Positions 1-9,043 of a stretch of DNA of 64,000 bases are shown here, piece by piece. The position numbers were made by a program, and so were the translations under genes. The notes beneath the pieces are model-generated. The model made no database searches and was not told the DNA's origin. It saw nothing but the letters and a program-made list of their open reading frames with translations. Within the stretch, counting starts at the first letter, position 1. Each line of letters opens with the position of its first letter. This DNA comes from Streptomyces triculaminicus. Its GTDB lineage: Bacteria; Actinomycetota; Actinomycetes; Streptomycetales; Streptomycetaceae. The DNA is taken from positions 496,001 through 560,000 of the forward strand of contig NZ_JAFMOF010000004.1 in NCBI RefSeq assembly GCF_017349075.1, read 5' to 3'.

Positions 1-432
1 GCACCAGGCAGGCGGTGGCGGCGAGGTCGGCGCGGGTGCTCTGGCGCAGGTCGCTGCCGCGGGCGGAGATCAGCGGCTCGGGCAGCCAGCGCAGCGAGCC
101 GCCGTCGCCGACGGTCAGCCGCGTGTCGTACGTGGCCGGCGCGCCCGTGCGCCCGGGCAGCGCGATCGTGGCCGCCGTGGTGGTGAAGCACAGCGCGGCG
201 CCCGCCCCGACGTCCGCGGTCAGGGCGAGCCGGTCGCCGCCGAGCGGCGCGCTCATCGCGCCGACCAGCGCGACGCGGGCCTCGTGCCCGTACGAGCGCG
301 GCCGGCGCAGCGCGAAGGGGCCCGCCCCCTCGAGGACGGGCAGGGCCGTGCCGCCCCTGCCGTCGGGGGCGGCGACGATCCGGGCGGCGGCCCGCAGCCC
401 GGCGCCGGGCGTCGGCGCGGTCTCCGTGACCG

Positions 433-436
<4 letters not shown>
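1..436 (-). CDS. ureD: Urease accessory protein UreD (partial, C-terminus outside window)
   Basis: UreD/UreH scaffolds nickel insertion: it binds apo-urease and forms the UreD-UreF-UreG activation complex in the cytoplasm. About 145 N-terminal residues are visible and the window edge cuts the gene. The typical UreD stretches are present, including an SYGHEARVALV-like region and GAGAALCFTTTAAT. The GTG start at 436-434 overlaps the ureG stop (GTGA), which indicates translational coupling. It is the last gene of the minus-strand urease operon. Identity rests on sequence and on position after ureG. Confidence 0.88.
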
Positions 437-1122
<686 letters not shown>

Positions 1123-1149
1123 GGTCCCTCCGGGGGTTGGGGTGGGGCT

Positions 1150-1217
1150 TTCAGCCCGTCCGGCGTTTGAGGACACCGCGCGAAGCGCGGTCCGGGGGTC
1201 TGGGGCTTGACCCCAGG
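1150..1217. repeat. Dispersed Streptomyces-type intergenic repeat with two hairpins
   Basis: The gap between ureF and ureG holds a GCCCGTCCGGCGTTTGAGGAC-type block followed by two hairpins. The first is ACCGCGC-GAA-GCGCGGT at 1175-1191. The second is CTGGGG-cttga-CCCCAG at 1200-1216. From memory, elements of this layout recur between genes in many Streptomyces chromosomes. Here it sits inside an operon, where it could stabilise or end the transcript. Copy number cannot be seen from this window. Confidence 0.7.
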
Positions 1218-1247
1218 AAACGGCGAAAGGGCGGGACCGGGGATCGA

Positions 1248-1928
1248 CTACGTGGCGAACAGCCGCACCGGCCAGGCGGCGTGCTGCTCCGCGGTGATGT
1301 CGAGCAACGGGGCCGAGCCGGCCGGCAGGGCGTCGAGCCCCTCGTCGAACGCACGCAGCGCGGCCTCCGCCGCGCGCGCCGCGACGTCGTCCATCTCCGG
1401 CGCAAGCCGCGCCAGCACCGCCGTCGCCTCGAACGGATCAAGGCTCAGCAACCGCACCACCGCCGTCGCCGGCCCGCTCACCGCCTCGTACGCGGCGGCG
1501 TACGCGGCGGCGAGCGGCCCGAGCCCCGCGGCCCGTGCGACCAGTCCGAGGACGACGGGCTGGTGGGCGCCGCGCGGCCGGGCCGCCGCGAGGGCGTCGA
1601 GGTCGGGCGAGGGCCAGGCGGCCCGTGCGGCGCGTGTCAGTTGGCGGCCGAGCCGGCGCGCGGCGGCGCGCAGGGCGGGTGAGGGGGTGCGGGCGTCGGC
1701 TGCCGCGTCGAGGCCGAGCGGGTCGAGTCCGGCGGCGGCCGCGGCGGCGAGTCCCGCCGCGGTCAGCCCGGCGGTGTGCAGCCGTCCCCGGCAGAACGAC
1801 TCCAGCGACGCGCCGTCCGTGATCCGGCCGGCCTTGACGGCCGCCTCGGCGCCCCCGGAGTGGGCGTGGCCCCCGGCGGGGAAGCGGCCGTCGGCCAGGA
1901 CGAGAAGCGCGGCGGAGAGGGTGCTCAT
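1248..1928 (-). CDS. ureF: Urease accessory protein UreF
   Basis: UreF bridges UreD and UreG and gates GTP hydrolysis during nickel insertion. The 226-residue, Ala-rich helical protein begins MSTLSAALLVLADGRFPAGGH. The LADGRFPAGGHAHSGG segment matches the LxDSxFPxGxxxHSxG pattern of UreF. The start at 1928 lies 14 bases after the ureC stop. The order ureC-ureF-ureG-ureD is the usual streptomycete arrangement. No ureE is present, which is also normal there. Confidence 0.92.
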   Translation of the reverse strand: MSTLSAALLVLADGRFPAGGHAHSGGAEAAVKAGRITDGASLESFCRGRLHTAGLTAAGLAAAAAAGLDPLGLDAAADARTPSPALRAAARRLGRQLTRAARAAWPSPDLDALAAARPRGAHQPVVLGLVARAAGLGPLAAAYAAAYEAVSGPATAVVRLLSLDPFEATAVLARLAPEMDDVAARAAEAALRAFDEGLDALPAGSAPLLDITAEQHAAWPVRLFAT

Positions 1929-1942
1929 CGGTGGCCGCCCCG

Positions 1943-3664
1943 TCAGAAGAGGAAGTAGCGCTGGGCCATCGGAAGTTCCGCCGCCGGGCGCGGCTCCACC
2001 GGCTCCCCGTCGATGGTGACCGTGAAGGTGTCCGGGTCGACCTCCACGCGGGGGCGGGCGTCGTTGTTGCGCATGTCGGCCTTGGTGACGCCGCGTGTGC
2101 TCAGGATGGGGACGAAGCGCTTGCCCAGCCCCAGTCGCTCGGGGAGCCCGTCGTCCATGGCCCACTGGGTCACGAAGTTCAGGGAGTTGCCGGCCGGGGC
2201 GCGTCCGCGCGCGCCGAACATGGGCCGGGGCAGGACGGGCTGGGGGGTGGGGATGGAGGCGTTGGCGTCGCCCATCTGCGCGTAGGCGATCTGGCCGCCC
2301 TTGATCACCAGCTGGGGCCGGACGCCGAAGAAGGCCGGCTCCCACAGCACGAGGTCGGCGAGCTTGCCGGTCTCGACGGAGCCGATCTCGTGGTCGAGGC
2401 CCTGGGCGACGGCCGGGTTGATGGTGTATTTGGCGACGTAGCGCCGGGCGCGGGCGTTGTCGGCGGGGCCGTCGCCCGGCAGGGCGCCGCGCCTCCTCTT
2501 CATGACGTGCGCGGTCTGCCAGGCGCGCAGCACGACCTCGCCGACGCGGCCCATGGCCTGGGAGTCCGAGGAGATGATCGAGATCGCGCCGAGGTCGTGC
2601 AGGACGTCCTCGGCGGCGATGGTGGAGGGCCGGATGCGGGACTCGGCGAAGGCGAGGTCCTCGGGGACGGCCGGGTTGAGGTGGTGGCAGACCATCAGCA
2701 TGTCGAGGTGTTCGTCGACGGTGTTGACGGTGTGCGGCCGGGTGGGGTTGGTGGAGCTGGGCAGGACGTTGGCCTCGGAGACCACCGTGATGATGTCGGG
2801 CGCGTGACCGCCGCCCGCGCCCTCGGTGTGGTAGGCGTGGATGGAGCGGCCGGCGATCGCGGCGAGGGTGTCGCCGACGAAGCCGGCCTCGTTGAGGGTG
2901 TCGGTGTGGATGGCGAGCTGGGCGCCGCTCTCCTCGCACACGTTCAGGCAGGCGTCGATGGCGGCCGGGGTCGCCCCCCAGTCCTCGTGGATCTTGAAGC
3001 CGACGGCTCCGGCCCGCAGCTGGGCGCGCAGGGAGTCGTGCGAGACGGTGTTGCCCTTGCCGAGGAGGCCGATGTTGAGGGGCGAGTCCTCCATGGCCTC
3101 GAACATCCGGGCGAGGTGCCAGGCGCCCGGGGTGACGGTGGTGGCCTTGCTGCCCTCGGCGGGGCCGGTGCCGCCGCCCAGGAGGGTGGTGATGCCGGAG
3201 GCGAGGGCCTCGTCGGCCAGCTGCGGGCAGATGAAGTGGACATGGGCGTCGATGGCGCCGGCGGTGAGGATCCGGCCGTTGCCGGCGATGATCTCGGTCT
3301 CGGGGCCGATGACGAGGTCGGGGTGGACGCCGTCCATGGTGTCGGGGTTGCCGGCCTTGCCGACGCCGGTGATCCGGCCGTCGCGCAGGCCGACGTCGGC
3401 CTTGACCACGCCCCAGTGGTCGAGGACGACGGCACCGGTGATGACGGTGTCGGGGGCGCCCTCGGCGCGGGTGACGCGGGACTGGCCCATCGACTCGCGG
3501 ATGACCTTGCCGCCCCCGAAGACCGCCTCGTCCCCGGCCCGGCCGGGGCCGCCGCAGCGGTCCTCCTCGATCTCGACGACGAGGTCGGTGTCGGCGAGGC
3601 GGACGCGGTCGCCGGCGGTCGGCCCGTAGAGGTCGGCGTAGGCGGCGCGGGTGAGCTCAGGCAT
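1943..3664 (-). CDS. ureC: Urease subunit alpha (catalytic)
   Basis: This is the catalytic urease subunit, which hydrolyses urea to ammonia and carbamate at a di-nickel site. At 573 residues it has the usual length. Visible ligands are the HVH pair in AHVHFICP, the lysine to be carbamylated in GFKIHEDWG (about residue 220), histidines in AIHTDTLNE and HTEGAGGGHAPD, the mobile-flap Cys-His in MVCHHLNP, and the aspartate in SSDSQAMGR. All active-site residues look intact. The ATG at 3664 overlaps the end of ureB by 8 bases and is preferred over an in-frame start 42 bases upstream inside ureB. Confidence 0.97.
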   Translation of the reverse strand: MPELTRAAYADLYGPTAGDRVRLADTDLVVEIEEDRCGGPGRAGDEAVFGGGKVIRESMGQSRVTRAEGAPDTVITGAVVLDHWGVVKADVGLRDGRITGVGKAGNPDTMDGVHPDLVIGPETEIIAGNGRILTAGAIDAHVHFICPQLADEALASGITTLLGGGTGPAEGSKATTVTPGAWHLARMFEAMEDSPLNIGLLGKGNTVSHDSLRAQLRAGAVGFKIHEDWGATPAAIDACLNVCEESGAQLAIHTDTLNEAGFVGDTLAAIAGRSIHAYHTEGAGGGHAPDIITVVSEANVLPSSTNPTRPHTVNTVDEHLDMLMVCHHLNPAVPEDLAFAESRIRPSTIAAEDVLHDLGAISIISSDSQAMGRVGEVVLRAWQTAHVMKRRRGALPGDGPADNARARRYVAKYTINPAVAQGLDHEIGSVETGKLADLVLWEPAFFGVRPQLVIKGGQIAYAQMGDANASIPTPQPVLPRPMFGARGRAPAGNSLNFVTQWAMDDGLPERLGLGKRFVPILSTRGVTKADMRNNDARPRVEVDPDTFTVTIDGEPVEPRPAAELPMAQRYFLF

Positions 3665-3968
3665 CGAGGGGTCCACCGCATTCGCCGCGCAGGCCCTCGA
3701 CCACACGCTTGCCGCCGATGGGGACGAGGGCCACCTCCACCGGGATGCCCGGTTCGAAGCGCACGGCGGTGCCGGCGGCGATGTCCAGGCGCTTGCCGCG
3801 CGCGGCCGCGCGGTCGAAGGCCAGGCCGGGGTTCGCCTCGGCGAAGTGGTAGTGCGAGCCGACCTGTACGGGCCGGTCGGCGGCGTTGAGGACGGTCAGC
3901 CGGGTGCGGTGCAGTCCTTCGTTGAGCCGTACGGGCTCGGCGGCGTACAGGATCTCTCCGGGAATCAT
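3657..3968 (-). CDS. ureB: Urease subunit beta
   Basis: This is the small structural beta subunit of the urease (UreABC)3 assembly. The 103-residue protein starts MIPGEILYA and carries the conserved VGSHYHFAEANPGLAFDR segment and GTAVRFEPG. It lies 13 bases after ureA and overlaps ureC by 8 bases, so the three structural genes are probably translated together. Length and order are standard for actinomycetes. Confidence 0.96.
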   Translation of the reverse strand: MIPGEILYAAEPVRLNEGLHRTRLTVLNAADRPVQVGSHYHFAEANPGLAFDRAAARGKRLDIAAGTAVRFEPGIPVEVALVPIGGKRVVEGLRGECGGPLDA

Positions 3969-3981
3969 CCGTCTCTCCCCG

Positions 3982-4284
<303 letters not shown>

Positions 4285-4294
4285 GCGTCCCACC

Positions 4295-4309
4295 TCAACA
4301 CAGTGTTGA
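4295..4309. promoter_or_regulatory. 15-bp palindrome at the ureA ribosome-binding site
   Basis: TCAACACAGTGTTGA reads the same on both strands and lies 10 bases upstream of the ureA ATG, touching the GAGGTGGG ribosome-binding site. It could be an operator (roadblock type) or a short hairpin limiting ureA translation. No regulator is identified in this window. Confidence 0.4.
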
Positions 4310-4989
4310 CCTGGGGTTCTTCTCCCCGTGGCCGCTGAGTGCAGATTAGGACGCAAGCTTTTCCAACGCGTTAACTCCGCTGACCCGGTCTTTGCGTTGT
4401 CATGGCGGGCGCGGCGGCAGGCCGTCGCCGGGAAGTACTGGATCTCCTCGGACGGATCACCCCGGCTCGCACGCACGACACGTACGGCGCGCTACGAGCC
4501 GCGCAGACGCTCGCGATCGCGGCCGCCGGGCCGCGCGCCGCGCTCCCGGTCCCCTACGGACGGGACGAACGCGAGGTGTGCGCGAGCATCCTGGCACGGG
4601 CGATGCGGATCTCGGGCGGGGATCAGGGGAGCACGCCGGGTGAAGTCGCCGCCGCCGACGGCGAACTGAGGAACGGAAACATTCGTCCCCCGATCTCCTT
4701 CAGACAGCGGATGCGATCGTAGACGGCGCGTGTCGATCACCTCGGGCGGTGTGCTCATTGCGCACCCGGGGAGATCGCTGCGCCGCAGGTGGCGGCCTCA
4801 CCAGGGCGAAACCGTGACCATCAAACCGCCGCGCGTCCACCCGAATTGCCCAGAGGTGACGAGGCTCACATAACGCCGGATCCCCTCGGCCCGGCCGCCG
4901 CGACTGCGCCAAGATCCCCCCGACGACAAGACCCCGCCACCACGGCGGGGCGGACCGGGCGGACGCCGAACCCCGCCGCCGCCCGGGAC
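4310..4989. other. About 680 bp without a recognisable gene
   Basis: The stretch between the urease promoter side and the riboswitch is poor in convincing coding signal. Open frames at 4402-4722 (+) and 4492-4758 (-) lack a good ribosome-binding site and resemble no family I know. The part nearest ureA presumably contains the urease promoter, and the part after about 4750 the promoter of the riboswitch RNA, but I cannot place either confidently. Confidence 0.5.
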
Positions 4990-5153
4990 GACGGGTCGAC
5001 ACGATTGCACCGGCGGGGATGGAGGACCCAGGCACGACGGGACGACCGGCACGCGGCAACGCCGGTCATCCCTTGGGGTGAAGCCGCTTCGGCGGCCGGG
5101 CATTCTTCGCCTGCCCGAACCCGACAGGTCATCCTTCACAGGCGGCTGACGAA
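4990..5153 (+). ncRNA. Probable c-di-AMP riboswitch (ydaO/yuaA type)
   Basis: The leader of the NlpC/P60 gene carries the conserved 3' half of actinobacterial ydaO riboswitches: GGGGTGAAGCCGC, a CGGCCGGGC stem with a TTCTTCG-like loop, GCCCGAACCCGACAGG, and a closing CAGGCGGCTGACGAAGG just before the start codon. The 5' half shows GGAGGACCCAGG preceded by ATTGCACCGGCGGGG. This class senses cyclic di-AMP and in Streptomyces typically controls cell-wall hydrolases such as rpfA and NlpC/P60 genes, turning them off at high ligand. The edges are approximate. Confidence 0.8.
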
Positions 5154-5162
5154 GGGTTTGGC

Positions 5163-5651
5163 ATGGGCGCTCACAAACGTCCCTCGATGCTCTCCAAGGC
5201 CGGGACCGTACCCCTGACCGTGAAATCCGCCCTCACCCTGGCGGCCGTCGGTGCCACAGTGCTGGCTCCCGTCGGCGCGACCGAGGCGGAAGCGGCGACG
5301 CTCTCCACCAACGCCCTGCGGATCGCGGCCTCGAAGGCCGGCTCCCCCTACCAGTGGGGTGCGACGGGTCCGTACCGCTTCGACTGCTCGGGACTGACCC
5401 AGTACTCCTTCAAGCAGGTCGGCAAACGGCTGCCCCGCACGGCGCAGGACCAGTTCAACCACACCCGGCACATTCCCGGCTTCACCCGTGAGCGCGGCGA
5501 CCTGGTGTTCTTCCACGGCCGGGGCGGCGTCTACCACGTGGGCATCTACGCCGGGAACAACCAGATCTGGCACGCCCCGAAGACCGGCTCGGTCGTCCGC
5601 CTCGAGCGGATCTGGACCCAGAGCGTCTCGTACGGACGCGTCAACGGCTGA
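5163..5651 (+). CDS. Secreted NlpC/P60 cell-wall peptidase
   Basis: This is a secreted peptidoglycan endopeptidase of the NlpC/P60 (CHAP-like papain fold) family. The 162-residue protein has a Sec signal peptide with likely cleavage after AEA (residue 44), then a single catalytic domain. The triad is visible as Cys75 in FDCSGLTQY, His125 in VYHVGIYAG and His137 in IWHAPKTG. It lacks coiled-coil or LysM parts, so it is a minimal form. The upstream c-di-AMP riboswitch implies control by osmotic or developmental signalling through c-di-AMP. Confidence 0.92.
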   Translation: MGAHKRPSMLSKAGTVPLTVKSALTLAAVGATVLAPVGATEAEAATLSTNALRIAASKAGSPYQWGATGPYRFDCSGLTQYSFKQVGKRLPRTAQDQFNHTRHIPGFTRERGDLVFFHGRGGVYHVGIYAGNNQIWHAPKTGSVVRLERIWTQSVSYGRVNG

Positions 5652-5881
5652 CCGCACGGGCACCGGACCGGCAGCGCACCGGAATCCGGCACGCCTCGGC
5701 ACCCGACGTACGTCCTCGCACCTTTTCGCTCGTCGTGGCACATCTTCCGTGGCAGCGGACCCGACTGCCCCTCGGTGCCCCACCGGCACCCGCAGCACCC
5801 CTGGACCCACAGGTCCCCAGCGCGCTCCACGAGAGCGCCGGGCCGGGCGGACGCCTCCGTCCGGCCCCTTCGCGCCGCCGG

Positions 5882-6310
5882 TCAGCCGACCGGCGGCGTC
5901 CACGGCAGACGGATCCACACCGTCTTGCCGCCGTCGGCGGTCGGGGTCACACACAGCCGGCCGCCGTGCTCGGCGGTCAGGCAGCGGATGATGACCAGCC
6001 CGCGCCCGTTGTCCCGTTGAACGGCGGCGGGCATGCGCCGGGGGTGGCACGGGTGGCTGTCCGTGACCCCGATTCGCAGCTCTTCGCCCCGGTCGAGCCG
6101 GAGGTCCACGGTGAAGGTGGGCGACTGGCCGCGGGTGTGCTGCACGGCGTTGGTGGCCAGTTCGGAGACGATCAGCCGGACGGCGTCGACGGCCTCCGGG
6201 TCGTCGGGCAGGCCCCACTCCGACAGGACGTCCGTGACGTAGCGGCGCGCGGTGGAGACCGAGGCGGGGGCGCTCGGCAGAGTGACGGTTGCTTCCTGGT
6301 GGTCTGCCAT
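5882..6310 (-). CDS. Anti-sigma-factor-like ATP-binding protein (HATPase_c_2)
   Basis: This is a 142-residue stand-alone GHKL ATPase domain of the RsbW/SpoIIAB-like class abundant in Streptomyces. The N box is visible as SELATNAVQH (Asn54) and the G box as DNGRGLVII near residue 101. Such proteins act as serine kinases or anti-sigma factors, or as partners of DUF397 regulators. The ATG at 6310 follows AAAGGGACAG. It is divergent from the XRE/DUF397 pair at 6564-7739, so the three probably form one regulatory module. The target sigma factor is not visible. Confidence 0.85.
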   Translation of the reverse strand: MADHQEATVTLPSAPASVSTARRYVTDVLSEWGLPDDPEAVDAVRLIVSELATNAVQHTRGQSPTFTVDLRLDRGEELRIGVTDSHPCHPRRMPAAVQRDNGRGLVIIRCLTAEHGGRLCVTPTADGGKTVWIRLPWTPPVG

Positions 6311-6357
6311 GGCGCTGTCCCTTTCCCACCGGGACCGGACTTCCGACGCGATGACGC

Positions 6358-6374
6358 GTGAAGTGCAGTGAAGT
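6358..6374. repeat. Direct repeat GTGAAGT, 10-bp period, in a divergent promoter region
   Basis: Two copies of GTGAAGT (6358-6364 and 6368-6374) are spaced one helical turn apart, 48 bases upstream of the anti-sigma-like gene. The spacing suits side-by-side binding of a regulator, possibly the neighbouring XRE protein. This is only an inference from spacing. Confidence 0.3.
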
Positions 6375-6563
6375 CGGGTGCGGTTCCGGCGGCTCTTCGT
6401 GACAGAGTGCCATTGATAAGGGTGGTCATGGGCGCGTTCCACCGGATTGTGGATATATCTGTCGCTCGAAGCGGTGAACCCTTCCGCGAGCGACCGGACG
6501 GGGGCGCCACACTGGTCTATTGACTCTGCACGTGGGGATTTCAGCGGCGGGGAGGAAGAGCTG

Positions 6564-7433
6564 ATGCGGTACGGACCCGCGGTGCGCCGCCGCAAACTCG
6601 GCGCGGAACTGCGGCGCCAGCGCGAACTGAGGGGGATGACCAGCCGGGAGGCCGCCTGCGCGGTGGGCTGGCACCAGTCGAAGGTGAGCCGGATCGAGAC
6701 GGGCAGCAGTGGCGTGAAGCCCGCGGACGTGGCCCGGCTGCTCGATGTCTACAGCGTCTCGGACCCGGAACTGCGGGCCCTGCTGGGGGCGCTGTGCGGG
6801 GCCGGGACGAACGGCTCGGAGGGCCCGCGGCGCGGCTGGTGGTACGCCTACCGCGATCTGCTGCCTTCGGCGTATCTCGACTTCATCAGCCTGGAGTCGG
6901 AGGCCTGTCGTTCGCGGACGCTCGAGACCACGGTGGTGCCCGGTCTGCTGCAGACGCCGGCGTATGCCCGTGCGGTGACCCGGGCGGCGCTGTGCGACCC
7001 GCCGGCCGACCTGGTCGAGGAGCTCGTCCGGGTGCGGATGGCCCGGCAGGCGGTCCTCGGCCGCGAACGGCCGCTGGAGCTGTGCGCGGTGCTCGACGAG
7101 GCGGTGCTGCGGCACGAGGTCGGCGGGCCGGAGGTGATGGCGGAGCAGCTGCGGCATCTGCTGGACCAGGGGTCGTTGCCGCATGTGCGCCTGCATGTGC
7201 TGCCGTTCACCAGCGGCAACCATATCGGCATCACGGGGCCTTTCGTTATCTTCTCATTTCCGCGCATCGCCGATCTGGACGTGGTTGTTCTCGACCATTT
7301 GACGAGTAGCCTCTACCTCGAGCAGAAGGAAGACCTCCGGGCCTACGGCTCGGCCTTCGCCACGCTGCGTGCGCACGCCCTCTCGCACGAGAAATCACTG
7401 GAATACATCGCCGGGATCAGCGACGGCGCGTAA
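6564..7433 (+). CDS. XRE-family regulator with DUF5753
   Basis: This is a DNA-binding regulator of the large Streptomyces helix-turn-helix/DUF5753 family (BldB/AbaA-orfA type neighbourhoods). The 289-residue protein has an XRE HTH at about residues 8-65 (TSREAACAVGWHQSKVSRIETG) and a DUF5753 domain over the rest, including RSRTLETTVVPGLLQTPAYAR and VLDEAVLRHEVGG. The ATG at 6564 has GGAGGAAGAG in front and is preferred over a start 117 bases upstream. Its stop is followed at once by the DUF397 gene, a standard pairing. Confidence 0.92.
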   Translation: MRYGPAVRRRKLGAELRRQRELRGMTSREAACAVGWHQSKVSRIETGSSGVKPADVARLLDVYSVSDPELRALLGALCGAGTNGSEGPRRGWWYAYRDLLPSAYLDFISLESEACRSRTLETTVVPGLLQTPAYARAVTRAALCDPPADLVEELVRVRMARQAVLGRERPLELCAVLDEAVLRHEVGGPEVMAEQLRHLLDQGSLPHVRLHVLPFTSGNHIGITGPFVIFSFPRIADLDVVVLDHLTSSLYLEQKEDLRAYGSAFATLRAHALSHEKSLEYIAGISDGA

Positions 7434-7442
7434 GGAGGCAAC

Positions 7443-7739
7443 ATGCCCGCAATGCCTCGGTACGTTCCCTCTCGATCGGCTCATCACCCGGTCCGGTGTC
7501 GTCACCGCGCCCCGCACGCCGGAGCGTGGCACCGGAGCAGCCACAGCACCGGGATGAACAACTGCGTCGAAACGGCCGTACTGGCACCGGAACTGCTCGC
7601 CGTGCGCGATTCCAAGCACACACCGGGGCCCGTGCTGCTGTTCTCCCCCCGCGCCTGGTCCGCGTTCACGACGGACCTGCGCGGCGGGAGGCCCGGCGGA
7701 GCCCTCAGCGGCTCCGCCGGTCTCACCCTGGGAGGTTGA
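7443..7739 (+). CDS. DUF397 domain protein
   Basis: This is a small 98-residue partner of the preceding XRE/DUF5753 regulator. The DUF397 signature is clear: WHRSSHS, NNCVE, AVRDSKHTPGPVL and a terminal WSAFTTDLR. The AAGGAGG ribosome-binding site overlaps the stop of the regulator gene, so the two are coupled. A basic tail-like segment of about 30 residues precedes the domain. In related loci such proteins modulate antibiotic production and sporulation, but the role here is unproven. Confidence 0.88.
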   Translation: MPAMPRYVPSRSAHHPVRCRHRAPHAGAWHRSSHSTGMNNCVETAVLAPELLAVRDSKHTPGPVLLFSPRAWSAFTTDLRGGRPGGALSGSAGLTLGG

Positions 7740-7744
7740 GCGCC

Positions 7745-8893
7745 TCAGGCGGCCGGCGCGGTCCGTACGATCGTGTCGGCCGCCTGCGCGATCCGCTCGT
7801 CCGTGAGGTCCGCGCGCGCGGTCAGCCGCAGCCGGGAAATGCCGTCGGGCACGGACGGCGGCCGGAAGCAGCCGACCGCGAGCCCCGCCTCCCGGCAGTC
7901 GGCCGCCCAGCGCACCGCGGCCTCCGGTGAGGGGGCCCGCACGGACACCACCGCCGCGTCGGGGCGGACCGCCGTCAGCCCGGCCTCCGTCACCCGCCGG
8001 TGCAGCTCGCCGGCCACGGCCCGCACCCGGGCCGCCCGCTCCGGCTCGCGGCGCAGCACCTCCAGGCTCGCCAGCGCGGCGCCGACCGCGGCGGGTGCCA
8101 GGCCGGTGTCGAAGATGAAGCTGCGGGCGGTGCTGACGAGGTGGTCGATGACCCGGGCGGGGCCGAGCACCGCGCCGCCCTGGCTGCCGAGCGACTTGGA
8201 CAGGGTGACGGTGGCGACGACGTCCGCGTCGCCCGCCAGCCCGGCCGCGTGCAGGGCGCCCCGGCCGCCGTCCCCCAGCACGCCGAGGCCGTGTGCGTCG
8301 TCCACCAGCAGCGCCGCGCCGCCCGCGCGGCAGGCCTCGGCCAGCGCGCGCAGCGGGGCCGCGTCTCCGTCCACGGAGAAGACGGAGTCGGTGATCGTCA
8401 GCGCCCGGCCCTCGTGCGCGGCCACCGCCTTGGCGACGGCCTCCGGGTCGGCGTGCGGCACGATCGCCCGCTCGGCGCGCGCGAGCCGGCAGCCGTCGAT
8501 GAGGGAGGCGTGGTTGCTCTCGTCGCACACCAGCAGGGTGGCGGCGGAGGGTCCGGACAGCGCGGTGACGGCGGCGAGGTTGGCGGCGTAGCCGGAGGAG
8601 AAGACGAGCGCCGCCTCGAAGCCGCAGAACGCGGCGAGCTCCCGCTCCAGCCGGGCGTGCAGCTCGGTGCTGCCGGTGACCAGGCGGGAGCCGGTGGCTC
8701 CGGCGCCCCAGCGGCGGGCCGCGGCCGCGGCGGCCTCGGTGACCTCGGGGTGGCGGGTCAGGCCCAGGTAGTCGTTTCCGGCCAGGTCGGTCGGGCCGGC
8801 GTCGGCCGGGCGGGGCCGCAGGGTCCGCAGCAGGCCGGCGGCGCGGAGCCGTTCGTGCTGTGCTTCGATCCAGTCGAACGGATCCTTGGGCAT
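7745..8893 (-). CDS. bioF: 8-amino-7-oxononanoate synthase
   Basis: BioF is a PLP-dependent alpha-oxoamine synthase that condenses pimeloyl thioester with L-alanine in the first committed biotin ring step. The 382-residue protein shows NDYLGLTRHPEV, GSRLVTGSTELHARLE, ESNHASLIDGCRLA, DDAHGLGVLG and the PLP-lysine motif TLSKSLGSQGG. A GAGGGAC ribosome-binding site precedes the ATG. It is divergent from bioBAD with 150 bp between, so both transcripts can share one control region. Confidence 0.95.
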   Translation of the reverse strand: MPKDPFDWIEAQHERLRAAGLLRTLRPRPADAGPTDLAGNDYLGLTRHPEVTEAAAAAARRWGAGATGSRLVTGSTELHARLERELAAFCGFEAALVFSSGYAANLAAVTALSGPSAATLLVCDESNHASLIDGCRLARAERAIVPHADPEAVAKAVAAHEGRALTITDSVFSVDGDAAPLRALAEACRAGGAALLVDDAHGLGVLGDGGRGALHAAGLAGDADVVATVTLSKSLGSQGGAVLGPARVIDHLVSTARSFIFDTGLAPAAVGAALASLEVLRREPERAARVRAVAGELHRRVTEAGLTAVRPDAAVVSVRAPSPEAAVRWAADCREAGLAVGCFRPPSVPDGISRLRLTARADLTDERIAQAADTIVRTAPAA

Positions 8894-8957
8894 GGGCCGT
8901 CCCTCGAGTGGTTCTGTGGGGTTTGCATAAAACGTATCCGCCGCCGCGCCCGGTCAG

Positions 8958-8977
8958 GGTGTGGCAATACACACACC
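8958..8977. promoter_or_regulatory. Inverted repeat in the bioF/bioB divergent promoter region
   Basis: GGTGTG and CACACC form an inverted repeat with an 8-base spacer midway between bioF and bioB. This is where a common biotin repressor would be expected to bind. It does not match the BioR or BioQ consensus sites I know, so the call rests on position and symmetry. Confidence 0.3.
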
Positions 8978-9043
8978 TGAATCGGCGCCTGTTGTGCGAT
9001 CTCTCCTTGGCCGAAGCGGGGGCCGTAGGCAAGGATCGGCGCC

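Noticed and set aside
1931..3889. Long plus-strand open frame antisense to ureC/ureB (652 codons)
   Set aside because: High-GC shadow of the urease genes; composition is Gly/Val/Asp-rich with no family match, while the minus strand carries all urease motifs.
4402..4722. 106-codon plus-strand frame upstream of the riboswitch
   Set aside because: No ribosome-binding site, no recognised domain, ends in random-looking basic sequence; left as non-coding.
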